Source of the DNA: UBA6055 sp965214085
GTDB taxonomy: Bacteria > Chloroflexota > Anaerolineae > Aggregatilineales > Phototrophicaceae
Assembly (NCBI GenBank): GCA_965214085.1
Contig: OZ243937.1
Location: 4,030,001 to 4,094,000 of the forward strand
DNA length: 64,000 nucleotides
Reading direction: 5' to 3'
The notes beneath the pieces were generated by a model. The model was not told where the DNA came from and searched no databases. It worked only from the letters and a program-made list of their open reading frames with translations. This document shows, piece after piece, positions 23,536-31,714 of the stretch; positions within the stretch are counted from its first letter, which is position 1, and each line of letters starts with the position of its first letter. Both the position numbers and the translations under genes were made by a program.

Positions 23536-24396
23536 ATGCCCATCCCCCAAAAAGCCTTTGGACGCACGGGCCACATGAGTACGCGTACGCTCTTCGGCGC
23601 GGCCGCTTTCGGCGCTGTCACGCAGGACGAAGCCGACCGCACGATGGAGCTGCTGCTTGCCCACGGCGTCAATCACATTGATACCGCCGCCAGCTACGGC
23701 GATTCGGAATTGCGCCTGGGTCCCTGGATGGAGACGCATCGCGACCAATTCTTCCTCGCCACCAAGACGGGCGAGCGCACTTATGATGCCGCCAAGCGCC
23801 AATTCGAGCGCTCGCTGCAGCGCCTGCGCGTCAGCCAAATCGACCTGATCCAACTGCACTACCTCGTCGGCGAAGACGAGTGGGAAGTGGCGATGGGCCC
23901 CGGCGGCGTGCTGGAATACTTGCAGGAAGCGCGCGAGCAGGGCTTGGTCAAGTACATCGGCGTAACCGGCCACGATGTCGCCATCGCGCGTATGCACCAG
24001 CGCAGCCTGGAGCGCTTCGACTTCGACTCGGTGCTGCTGCCTTACAACTACCCGATGATGCAAAATCCGATTTATCGCGCCGGCTTGAATGAAGTGATCG
24101 AGATCTGCAAAGCCCGCGACTGCGCCGTGCAGACGATCAAGGGCATCACCCGCCGGCCCTATCTGGGCGAGCAGCGCAGCCACGCCACCTGGTACGAGCC
24201 GCTCACTGACCAAGCCAGCATCGACAAAGCCGTGCACTGGGTCCTGGGCAATGAGGATGTCTTCCTGAATACCGTCGGCGATATCCACGTCTTGCCGCTG
24301 GTGCTGGACGCCGCCGAACGCTTCCAGGAACGCACGCCGGACACTGTCATGCAAGCCATGGCGGACGAGTGGGAGATGGCGCCGCTGTTTGTGTAG
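23536..24396 (+). CDS. Aldo/keto reductase
   Basis: 286-residue NADPH-dependent AKR barrel. The tetrad is visible: D in HIDTAASYG, Y in the same motif, K in LATKTGER and H in LIQLHYL. The C-terminal NADP-binding part is shorter than in classical AKRs and resembles the branch annotated as predicted oxidoreductase of the AKR family. AAAGAGG precedes ATG 23536. It would reduce a sugar aldehyde or ketone and closes the plus-strand sugar cluster. Confidence 0.88.
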   Translation: MPIPQKAFGRTGHMSTRTLFGAAAFGAVTQDEADRTMELLLAHGVNHIDTAASYGDSELRLGPWMETHRDQFFLATKTGERTYDAAKRQFERSLQRLRVSQIDLIQLHYLVGEDEWEVAMGPGGVLEYLQEAREQGLVKYIGVTGHDVAIARMHQRSLERFDFDSVLLPYNYPMMQNPIYRAGLNEVIEICKARDCAVQTIKGITRRPYLGEQRSHATWYEPLTDQASIDKAVHWVLGNEDVFLNTVGDIHVLPLVLDAAERFQERTPDTVMQAMADEWEMAPLFV

Positions 24397-24482
24397 CAAG
24401 TGGCGCGGTTGTATGAGAGCGTCTCAGATAATTGGACGCTCTTCTGTACGTTCTTACCATATACGCTGCGGATACTAAACCA

Positions 24483-24923
24483 GTGACCAGCGCTAACAAT
24501 ACGTCAATAGACTGGATAAAGGTAACTAGATGGGTTATCTTTTCCATCCTGCTGCCTCTCTTTCCGATGATGTTGGCGCTGCTAGTGTTGATAGGGCAAG
24601 GTAGATCGGTACAATACGAGAGTCTATTAGGAGGCACGGAGATATACATCTTGTCGGTGACAGTTTTGGCCTCAACCAAGAATGACCTAGATAATTCGGG
24701 AGCAAACTTCTCACGATCCCGGATTTATTCGCTTCTAACGGTATTCTTGCTTCCATATGCTATCTTTATAAGTATGGTATTTGGGGTCGTTTACATAAAT
24801 GAATACGTTAATGACTTCGGATTGGCTGAATCATTCATCGCCAATGTAGGGATTCTTTTGGGTATCATAGCCTCGGTAATCTGTGTTTCTCTTCAAATAA
24901 TGCTTTCTGTTGCAGAAGGCTAG
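24483..24923 (+). CDS. Four-span membrane protein of unknown function
   Basis: About 146 residues from GTG 24483 (MTSANNTSIDW); the frame could start at TTG 24432. Four hydrophobic helices are evident: VIFSILLPLFPMMLALLVLI, EIYILSVTVLAS, SLLTVFLLPYAIFISMVFGV and VGILLGIIASVICVSLQIML. Base composition is much more AT-rich than the flanking catabolic genes, which suggests transfer. I recognise no family. It is followed after 18 bases by another small membrane protein. Confidence 0.6.
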   Translation: MTSANNTSIDWIKVTRWVIFSILLPLFPMMLALLVLIGQGRSVQYESLLGGTEIYILSVTVLASTKNDLDNSGANFSRSRIYSLLTVFLLPYAIFISMVFGVVYINEYVNDFGLAESFIANVGILLGIIASVICVSLQIMLSVAEG

Positions 24924-24941
24924 TAGAGAAGGTGCATACTC

Positions 24942-25133
24942 ATGGAAACACTGCTTATAGTTGCTCTTATTGTCTCGTTTCTATATGCGGCTGCTCTCGT
25001 TTCGACACTGGCTATTGATTTGGTCACTGGCCGTTTTGAACGCCTAAAGTCTCTGCGAAGAGATATGGATGAGACTCAAAGCGAATTCCAAGCTCGACGA
25101 AACCGAAGCAACAAATTCTGGGAGTCTGTATAA
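24942..25133 (+). CDS. Small single-span membrane protein
   Basis: 63 residues: one N-terminal membrane helix (LLIVALIVSFLYAAALVSTLAI) and a basic, charged cytoplasmic tail. GAAGG lies 10 bases before ATG. AT-rich like its upstream neighbour, with which it probably forms a unit. Family not recognised. Confidence 0.55.
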   Translation: METLLIVALIVSFLYAAALVSTLAIDLVTGRFERLKSLRRDMDETQSEFQARRNRSNKFWESV

Positions 25134-25225
25134 TCTGGAATTAACAATCCAAATGCAGAGTTCAAAGAACACACGATGAGATTTTTTATTTTGACAGCGT
25201 GGATAGCGACACCGCTCGCCTTATA

Positions 25226-25963
25226 TCACGAAGTCAACTGAGCCATGTTTCCCCGAATCCGCTTGGCTGAGGCGTAACTCCGCTCATACTCCGAATCCTG
25301 GTCGCCCAGCCTCAGTCGCGGACTGCGATATTCCATCGGGCCAGCCACCACCTGCTTGCCCGAAAAGTGAAAGGTTTGCGCGCCGGTCGCCTGGGCGATG
25401 CGGCTGATATTGTCCGGATTGATACCCGCGCCGGGCATGATCTCGATTCTGCCCGCCGCCTGCGCCACTAGCTCGGCGATCAAGGGGATGCCTTCCGCGG
25501 CAGTATCCGCCTGCCCCGATGTGAGCAGCGTATCCAGGCCCATGTCGATCAGCTGCGACAGCGCGGCGCGCGGATCGCGGCACATATCGAAGGCGCGATG
25601 GAAGGTGACGCTCAGCGGACGCGCTAAGCCCGCCAACTGGCGCGACCTCTTGCTGTCGATGCGGCCGTCCGCCAGCAGAATGCCGAAGACGACGCCATGC
25701 GCGCCGGCCGCTTTCACGAGCTCAATGTCGCGCTGCATCGCTTCAAATTCGGCGTCCGAATAGAGGAAGTCGCCTCGCCGCGGGCGGATCATTGCATGAA
25801 CCGGGATTTGCAGCCGCTCGAGCGCCAACTGAACTGCGCCTAATGACGGCGTGATGCCGCCGCTGGCCAGGTCGGCGCAGAATTCCACGCGGTCGGCGCC
25901 GCATTCCTGCGCGATCAACGCCGATTCCAGCGAGTCGACTGCGACTTCAAAGCGGTAGGTCAT
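25226..25963 (-). CDS. cutC: CutC family TIM-barrel protein
   Basis: 245 residues with the CutC hallmarks: FEVAVDSLESALIAQECGADRVEFCADLASGGITPS at the start, then MIRPRRGDFLYSDAEF, GVVFGILLADGRID, TFHRAFDMCRDP, DTLLTSGQ and GAGINPDNI. Once linked to copper homeostasis, the family has no proven copper role in bacteria and its fold suggests an enzyme. Its start shares one base with the kinase stop (TGATG), and the operon begins with an aldolase, so a carbohydrate role is likely here. Confidence 0.92.
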   Translation of the reverse strand: MTYRFEVAVDSLESALIAQECGADRVEFCADLASGGITPSLGAVQLALERLQIPVHAMIRPRRGDFLYSDAEFEAMQRDIELVKAAGAHGVVFGILLADGRIDSKRSRQLAGLARPLSVTFHRAFDMCRDPRAALSQLIDMGLDTLLTSGQADTAAEGIPLIAELVAQAAGRIEIMPGAGINPDNISRIAQATGAQTFHFSGKQVVAGPMEYRSPRLRLGDQDSEYERSYASAKRIRGNMAQLTS

Positions 25964-26901
25964 CAGCTGGGGTAGGGGTTCAGCTCAACCTGCGGCAGGA
26001 AGCGCTGCATATCGGCGATGTCGTAGGCGGCCGTCCCCGGTTGCAGGCAGACCGCCGTCGCCGCCGCCACGCCCAGGCGCAGGCCCGCTTCCAGCGGTTG
26101 CCCCTGATGTATGGCCTGCGCCATGCCAGCCAGCACCGCGTCACCGGCGCCGGCCGGGCTGCTGACCTCGACCGCTATCGGCGGGATGCGATAGCTGCGC
26201 TCCCGCAAGACAGCCAGCGCCCCGTCTTTGCCCATGGTGATGACCACTTGCGTGCCATAGCGCTCCAGGATTTCGCGCCCGGCGGCATAGAGCTCGGCAG
26301 CGCTCTTCAGCTTGCGGCCGACCAAAGCGGACAGCTCGTGCTCATTGGGCTTGATGAAGTCGGGGCGGGCGCGTAAGCCGGCGCTGAGGTTCGGCTCGGA
26401 CGCGTCGAAAATCACCGGCACATCATGCTCGCGCGCCAATTCAATCGCTTCAAAATAGAATTCGGGCTCCATGCCAGGCGGCAGCGACCCGCCGGTGATC
26501 AGCACCGTGGCCTGTGGCAGCGCGGCCAGGTAGCGCTCTCGCAGCTGGTCCAGGTGCGCCGGGCGAACCAGCATAGACGCCGAGGTGATGGTGGTGTGCT
26601 CGCCGCTGCTTTCATCAATGATGACGGTATTGATGCGCGTCTCGCCCTCGGCGGCTACAAAATCGGCGCGCACGCCAAAGTCTTCCAGCAGCGCCTTCAC
26701 TTTCTCGCCGATAGCGCCGGCCGCCAACCCCAGCGCCAGGCTGCCCAGGCCCATGCGGCCCAGAATCCAGGCGGCGTCGGTCGGCTTGCCGCCCAAGCTG
26801 TAGACTGTACGCGTCGCGCGGATGGTGGTATTAGTCTGCAGGCGGTCTACGAATACCGTGAGGTCAATGGTGGTATTCGGCGTCAGGGAGACGATCATCA
26901 T
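25963..26901 (-). CDS. PfkB-family sugar kinase, 1-phosphofructokinase-like
   Basis: 312 residues. It opens MIVSLTPNTTIDLTVFVDRLQ and has the substrate glycines YSLGGKPTDAAW, the hexose-phosphate segment ITGGSLPPGM, FIKPNEHEL, and the catalytic anion hole SSPAGAGDAVLAG near residue 255. The layout is that of FruK/LacC kinases, which phosphorylate fructose-1-P or tagatose-6-P. Its ATG overlaps the aldolase stop by four bases. With the class II aldolase it could split a phosphorylated ketose. Confidence 0.9.
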   Translation of the reverse strand: MMIVSLTPNTTIDLTVFVDRLQTNTTIRATRTVYSLGGKPTDAAWILGRMGLGSLALGLAAGAIGEKVKALLEDFGVRADFVAAEGETRINTVIIDESSGEHTTITSASMLVRPAHLDQLRERYLAALPQATVLITGGSLPPGMEPEFYFEAIELAREHDVPVIFDASEPNLSAGLRARPDFIKPNEHELSALVGRKLKSAAELYAAGREILERYGTQVVITMGKDGALAVLRERSYRIPPIAVEVSSPAGAGDAVLAGMAQAIHQGQPLEAGLRLGVAAATAVCLQPGTAAYDIADMQRFLPQVELNPYPS

Positions 26902-27596
26902 GCTTCGGCGAGGCTGAAGTCGGCGATGGCGGCTTCCATGGCGGCGCTCTCGGCGCGCAGCAGCGGGCTGGCGCCCAACTGTTGTGACAGCAGGATGACG
27001 TAGGCGTTGGTATCGAGGCGCTCAACCGCGTCCATGGCAGCCGGCAGGTTCTTGCCGATCAAGAACAAGCCGTGCCAGGGGGCGATGGCGCCGGCGGCAT
27101 GTTTGGCGATCATCGCTTCACGCCCGCGCATGGTGGCGGTGATGCGCTCGCCGAGTTTGGGGCTGTGCGCCGGCGCATAGTCGATCACGGGCGTCGTGCC
27201 GAATTTGCGCGTGGCTTCCATCACCGGCGGCATGGGCAAATTGGCGCAGGCGAAGACCATCAGATTGCGGGGATGGGCATGAATCACCGCGCTGCCGTAG
27301 TCGCTGAAATTCTCATGTAAGCCGAAATGAACCGAAATCTCGCGCGTCAGCCCGCCGGCGCCTGCCAAGATCTCCCCGCGAGCATTGACCACCAGCACAT
27401 CCTCCGGCGCCAGTTGCCACTGTTTGTTCTGGCCGGCCAGCGTGGGGGACATGCAAAAGACATCGCCGACGCGCAGGCTGATGTTGCCGCCGCCGGCATC
27501 GGTCAAGTGACGGTCGAACAAGAAGCGGCCGATGCGCGCCACCTGCTCGCGCCCGGCTTGCACTGCTTCCGTCAGCGCCGATTCGATTTGCAGCAT
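26898..27596 (-). CDS. Class II aldolase/adducin-family protein
   Basis: About 232 residues of the fuculose/rhamnulose-phosphate aldolase fold. GGGNISLR binds phosphate, HAHPRN gives two zinc histidines and PWHGLFLIG the third; an acidic residue in LTREISVH is the likely base. I prefer ATG 27596 (MLQIESAL), 8 bases after GGAG, over ATG 27602, which is only 2 bases from it. It is the first gene of the aldolase-kinase-CutC operon. Confidence 0.88.
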   Translation of the reverse strand: MLQIESALTEAVQAGREQVARIGRFLFDRHLTDAGGGNISLRVGDVFCMSPTLAGQNKQWQLAPEDVLVVNARGEILAGAGGLTREISVHFGLHENFSDYGSAVIHAHPRNLMVFACANLPMPPVMEATRKFGTTPVIDYAPAHSPKLGERITATMRGREAMIAKHAAGAIAPWHGLFLIGKNLPAAMDAVERLDTNAYVILLSQQLGASPLLRAESAAMEAAIADFSLAEA

Positions 27597-27628
27597 TGGC
27601 ATTTCTCCACCGTTACAATCCAATATGG

Positions 27629-27656
27629 ACTATACTATATTGCAGAAATCATTCAA
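27629..27656 (-). promoter_or_regulatory. Promoter candidate of the aldolase operon
   Basis: Minus-strand TTGAAT (27651-27656) and TATAGT (27629-27634) with a 16-base spacer. The start point would lie near 27622, giving a leader of about 26 bases. It marks the AT-rich border with the restriction-modification cassette. Confidence 0.4.
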
Positions 27657-27804
27657 CAATGCAGAGTATTCAAATTGTGATTATAGCTTTCTACAATGGT
27701 CTGATAAAGAACTCATATTTATCCAACAGTTTTTCGGAAGCTGCTTCAAGTGGAGATTGCTCAACAGTTTAATTGTGAACGCTTGATAATGACGAGGATG
27801 GAGC

Positions 27805-28794
27805 ATGAATAACATTCACCGGCGACAGCAGACGTTTTCAGGTTTGAATTCGTTTGCCCCACTTAAGATTCATACGCCCAAATTCAGCTTTAACCGAATA
27901 CTTACGGGAGACGCCAGGGCAGTTATGCCTTCTATCCCTTCTGGTAGCGTTGATCTTAGCTTTTGGTCACCTCCCTATTATGTGGGCAAGTCATATGAAA
28001 AGGAGTGGACTTTTGAAGAATGGCAGTCACTGGTAAGAGATGTCATAAGCCTACATTCACGAATTCTGAAGCCGGGTGGCTTTATGGCTGTAAACATAGG
28101 TGATATTTTGTGTTTCTCAGATGAACTAATGCCTCGTTATCAGGCAAATAATGTGCGCCGCAAAAAGAGCCCAGTTACCAGAGATCAGATAATAAAGTTG
28201 AAGCAGCAGCATCCCGAGGCTAAGCGTACTGAACTAGCCAAAATGCTAGGCTGCAGTGAACAGACAGTGCAGCGTCGCTTGGAACACAACAATGTTCGTG
28301 GCGGTAAACAACTCGCATCGACCAGAGTAAAGTTGACAGGTTGTTTGGTCGAAGAGTGGGCGCTGGATGCCGGATTGTATCTTTACGATCAACGCATTTG
28401 GCACAAGGATCCATGTTGGGCGAATTCCCGCTGGCATTCGAATTCCTATAGGGCAGTCGATGAATTTGAGCACATTTATGTCTTTTGGCAACCTGGCATA
28501 ACTGAATACGATCGTCAGCGTTTGACCAACAGCGAATGGTCGAAATGGGGGTCGCGAGGCGTCTGGCAAATTCGCTCGGTGCAGCGAAATGAGAGGCACG
28601 AAGCTGAGTTTCCCGAAGAGCTTGCTAGTCGAGTTATTCGATTATTCTCGCCGTCGAAGGGCGTCGTTCTGGATCCTTTTGTCGGCTCAGGTACAACAAC
28701 AGCAGTAGCTAGACGGCTTGGCAGGCGATGGCTCGGAATCGAACTTGATGAGCATTATGCAGAAGTAGCCCGGAAACGAACGAATGTCACCTGA
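27805..28794 (+). CDS. Type II DNA methyltransferase, beta class, probably N4-cytosine
   Basis: 329 residues. The motif order is permuted: catalytic motif IV (SFWSPPYYVG, about residue 52) comes first and AdoMet motif I (DPFVGSGTTTAVARR, about 290) last. SPPY is the usual form in N4-cytosine enzymes. Between motif IV and the C-terminal part, near residues 115-165, lies what looks like a helix-turn-helix insertion (RDQIIKLKQQHPEAKRTELA, then KMLGCSEQTVQRRL), probably part of target recognition. GGAG lies 5 bases before ATG. The gene overlaps the nuclease gene by 11 bases and is AT-rich, consistent with transfer. Confidence 0.88.
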   Translation: MNNIHRRQQTFSGLNSFAPLKIHTPKFSFNRILTGDARAVMPSIPSGSVDLSFWSPPYYVGKSYEKEWTFEEWQSLVRDVISLHSRILKPGGFMAVNIGDILCFSDELMPRYQANNVRRKKSPVTRDQIIKLKQQHPEAKRTELAKMLGCSEQTVQRRLEHNNVRGGKQLASTRVKLTGCLVEEWALDAGLYLYDQRIWHKDPCWANSRWHSNSYRAVDEFEHIYVFWQPGITEYDRQRLTNSEWSKWGSRGVWQIRSVQRNERHEAEFPEELASRVIRLFSPSKGVVLDPFVGSGTTTAVARRLGRRWLGIELDEHYAEVARKRTNVT

Positions 28795-29455
28795 CCAAAT
28801 GGAGAATCTTGAACAGACATCTTTTTCGATGGTTACTCAAGCTCTCACGGATTATGCTTCGCAAGCGGTAAGTATTTTTAGAGAGGAAGTGGACCTGCCT
28901 CAAGACATAGCGGAAGATGTTACACGAGAAGCAATTGAGTTGATGGGCTTACCTCAAATTCACATGCGCCTTTATGGCAAAGTTGACATTAAGAAGGCCA
29001 TGTATGTGTTTCTGCCTGAAGCTATTCCCGTAGCCCTTATGCTTGACGCAAAAGCCGAGAAGCCAAGCGGCAGCGGTACAGCGACGATTCAGATGTCGCA
29101 AACGTCGATGCGAGTAAAAATGGTGCGCCAGGGTAGAGTAATCAATGAGGCTGGTAAATTGCCTTCGTATATTCAGCGCGACGGACGTTCGCTTTACGTA
29201 GTAACTGTATTCGCGAAATACATCTACGATGTCGTGAATAGCGCCCATGAGCTCAAAAGGATTATCGCGGCGTGTTTGCCCAATGGTATGTTACAGGAAC
29301 AATATAACCCAAGCGAGAGCGATACCATTTGGCGTGTTGGCCGAAATGCGCCGAGCTTAGGAGAAGATTTCCGAGTGCGAATCAGCTTCGCGGAACTCCG
29401 CAGCAAAGCGGCTTGGCGCGTTCAAGACATTCGGATACCTCCTTCAGATTCCTGA
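28784..29455 (+). CDS. SfiI-like type II restriction endonuclease
   Basis: 223 residues. Read against my memory of SfiI (269 residues, GGCCNNNNNGGCC), it aligns over most of its length: a helical start (SFSMVTQALTDYASQAVSIF), then D68 (KVDIKK), D88 and K90 (LMLDAKAEK) in the places of SfiI D79, D100 and K102, then QMSQTSM, LPNGMLQEQYNPSESDT, and GEDFRVRISFAELRSKAAWRVQDI. The full PD-(D/E)XK set is present. The C-terminus is shorter than SfiI by about 30 residues. SfiI acts as a tetramer on two sites. Recognition sequence unknown; a GGCC-type split site is possible. Confidence 0.8.
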   Translation: MSPDQMENLEQTSFSMVTQALTDYASQAVSIFREEVDLPQDIAEDVTREAIELMGLPQIHMRLYGKVDIKKAMYVFLPEAIPVALMLDAKAEKPSGSGTATIQMSQTSMRVKMVRQGRVINEAGKLPSYIQRDGRSLYVVTVFAKYIYDVVNSAHELKRIIAACLPNGMLQEQYNPSESDTIWRVGRNAPSLGEDFRVRISFAELRSKAAWRVQDIRIPPSDS

Positions 29456-29485
29456 AAAGTGATCGGTTCCAATTCACAAGGTACA

Positions 29486-30652
29486 GTGGCTTTGACTGAG
29501 TTCGAATTCGCCACCGCAGCACGCATCATCTTCGGCGATGGCAGCGCCGCGCAACTGCCGCAGCTGGCCCATGAGCTAGGCAGCCACGCCCTGCTGGTCA
29601 CCGACAGCTTCCAGCCCGAGCCCGTGACGCGGCTGATCGACGCCCTGCGCGACTCCGGGCTGAAGCTGACTCGCTTTCCTATCAGTGGCGAGCCCAGCGT
29701 CGAAGTGATAGACGAAGCCAAGGCGGTCGCGACAGCGGCAGACTGCGACTTGGTCATCAGCATCGGCGGCGGCAGCGTCATCGACAGCGGCAAAGCGGGC
29801 GCCGCGCTCATCCCCAACGAGGGCGCGCTGCTGGATTACCTGGAAGTCATCGGCGCGGGCAAGAAGCTTTCGGCTGACCCGCTGCCCTTCATCGCCCTGC
29901 CCACCACAGCCGGCACCGGCGCCGAAGTCTCCAAGAACGCCGTGCTCGGCTCGAAAGCGCAACGTGTCAAAGTCAGCCTGCGCGACAACCGCATGTTGGC
30001 CGATGTCGCCCTGGTCGATCCGCTGTTGACCCACTCCGTGCCGCCCGCTGTCACCGCCAGCACCGGCATGGACGCGCTGACGCAAGTGCTCGAACCTTTC
30101 GTCTCGCACCTGGCCACGCCGTTGACCGACGGCATGTGCAGCGAAGGCTTGCGCCGGGCGGGGCGGTCGCTGCGCCGCGTCTATCAGCAGCTGCATGATG
30201 CCCCTGCCCGCCGTGATATGGCGCTCGTCAGCTTGCTGGGGGGCTTGGCGCTGGCCAATGCCAAGCTGGGCGCGGTGCACGGTTTCGCCGGCGTTCTGGG
30301 CGGCATGTATGGCGCGCCCCACGGCGCCATTTGCGCGGCGCTGCTGCCACCCGTGATGGCCGCCAATATCAAGGCGCTGGTTGAACGCGAACCCGAAAAT
30401 CCCTCATTGCAGCGCTATGAGTACGCCGCGCAGTTTCTCTTGTGCGACAGCTCGGCGACGGCGCAAGACGCCATGGATTGGATCGGCGCTACCAGCCAGC
30501 AATTCGGCATTCCCGGGCTGGGCGCCTATGGCCTGCGCGCTGAGGACTTCGACGAAATCGTCGCCAAGTCCAGCGTTTCCAGCAGCATGAAAGGCAACCC
30601 GATTGAGCTTAGCGCTGCCGAGTTGAAAGCTATTCTGATAGCGGCGCTATGA
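29486..30652 (+). CDS. Iron-containing alcohol dehydrogenase family protein
   Basis: About 389 residues. The NAD-binding region has ISIGGGSVIDSGKAGA and LPTTAGTGAEVSKNAV; the metal region has STGMDALTQVLE and HGFAGVLGGMYGAPHGA. In most family members the first metal motif is D-A-L-x-H; here the histidine is glutamine, so metal coordination may differ. GTG 29486 with AAGG just upstream is preferred to GTG 29459, which almost touches the preceding stop. It would oxidise a small alcohol or reduce an aldehyde. It precedes the beta-propeller gene by 4 bases. Confidence 0.88.
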   Translation: MALTEFEFATAARIIFGDGSAAQLPQLAHELGSHALLVTDSFQPEPVTRLIDALRDSGLKLTRFPISGEPSVEVIDEAKAVATAADCDLVISIGGGSVIDSGKAGAALIPNEGALLDYLEVIGAGKKLSADPLPFIALPTTAGTGAEVSKNAVLGSKAQRVKVSLRDNRMLADVALVDPLLTHSVPPAVTASTGMDALTQVLEPFVSHLATPLTDGMCSEGLRRAGRSLRRVYQQLHDAPARRDMALVSLLGGLALANAKLGAVHGFAGVLGGMYGAPHGAICAALLPPVMAANIKALVEREPENPSLQRYEYAAQFLLCDSSATAQDAMDWIGATSQQFGIPGLGAYGLRAEDFDEIVAKSSVSSSMKGNPIELSAAELKAILIAAL

Positions 30653-30656
30653 CGAG

Positions 30657-31685
30657 ATGGCGGAAGACCTTATGAAACGAGCTCGGCAACGACAGCTGAT
30701 CGTCACGCTATATCTGCTGATTGTCGCCAGTGTGCTTCTGGTTGATCAACTCTGGTCCTCGGGCTCAGCGCCGGCTGAAGCGGATATTGACCCCGCTCCC
30801 ATTATTGGGTTGGGGCTAGCCGATAACGCGCTGATATTCATCTCGGATACCGACTCGATTGACGCCGGCCGGCAATCCAACTCGGTCTATCGCATCGGGC
30901 TGGACGGCCGTGGCTTGAAACGCGTTGTCGGCTCGATCCCGCATGACGCCGGCTACCTGCTCACAACTGACATCGATTGTCACCCGGCGTCGCAACAGTT
31001 GGTCATCGCCAGCCATCGGCGCGACATCAACGGCTTCCACCACGCCCTGCTTGATGGTACCGGGCTGCATCTGGACAAGCCGGCTACGGGCGACTTGCTG
31101 TCGGCGACGCGGCAAATCGCCATAGCGCCGGACGGCCAGGGCATTGTCGTCTCGCGCCAATTCGAAGTCTTCGAAGAACCGCGCTTTGGCTTGGTCGCCG
31201 GTGATCTGTATGCGCGCCACTTTGACATTTTCAGAGCGCCGACGGCGGAGCGCTCGTATATCTCGCCGGACTTTTCACCCACTGGGCGCCAGCTCGTCTA
31301 CATCATCAAGCGGCATGACGCTGCTGACAGCTGGGCTACCAGGTTGGTCATCGCCATCCCCGCCGGGCGCCGGGAGTGGGTCCTGCACGAGACGCGTGGG
31401 CAAATGAGCGATGTCGCCTGGTCGCCGACGGGCGAGTGGCTGGCCTTGGTAGCGGATGGGCAAATCTACCGCATTCATGGCACAGGCGGCGAGCTCACGC
31501 GGCTGACTGACCACCTCGGCGGCGCGACCTCGCCACGCTGGTCGCCGGATGGCGAGCGCATCAGCTACGTGACGGCTTCGACTTTCCCCGGCCTGCAGCA
31601 GATTATGATCATGAAGGCCGATGGCACGGACAAGCGCCAAGTGACCAGCATCCGCGGCGCCGTGACGAATGGCTGCTGGGTGTGA
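30657..31685 (+). CDS. Membrane-anchored TolB-like beta-propeller protein
   Basis: 342 residues. An N-terminal signal anchor (QLIVTLYLLIVASVLLVDQLW) is followed by six or seven PD40/WD40-like blades such as PDFSPTGRQLVYIIKR, DVAWSPTGEWLALVADGQIYRI and PRWSPDGERISYVTAS. Function unknown; such propellers act as extracytoplasmic scaffolds or ligand binders. ATG 30657 or 30672 could be used. The last 38 bases of the gene are repeated beyond the next two genes. Confidence 0.8.
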   Translation: MAEDLMKRARQRQLIVTLYLLIVASVLLVDQLWSSGSAPAEADIDPAPIIGLGLADNALIFISDTDSIDAGRQSNSVYRIGLDGRGLKRVVGSIPHDAGYLLTTDIDCHPASQQLVIASHRRDINGFHHALLDGTGLHLDKPATGDLLSATRQIAIAPDGQGIVVSRQFEVFEEPRFGLVAGDLYARHFDIFRAPTAERSYISPDFSPTGRQLVYIIKRHDAADSWATRLVIAIPAGRREWVLHETRGQMSDVAWSPTGEWLALVADGQIYRIHGTGGELTRLTDHLGGATSPRWSPDGERISYVTASTFPGLQQIMIMKADGTDKRQVTSIRGAVTNGCWV

Positions 31686-31686
31686 G
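31649..31686. repeat. 38-bp direct repeat B1 (3' end of beta-propeller gene)
   Basis: Matches 32810-32847 at 37 of 38 bases. It covers codons IRGAVTNGCWV and the stop of the propeller gene. The two copies flank the vapC/pentapeptide cassette. Confidence 0.92.
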
Positions 31687-31714
31687 ATTGTAAGGTCCGT
31701 AGTTTGGGCCGGCC

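Noticed and set aside
27625..27786. 54-codon frame before the methyltransferase, considered as a controller protein
   Set aside because: No helix-turn-helix and no ribosome-binding site; the AT-rich sequence looks like promoter DNA.
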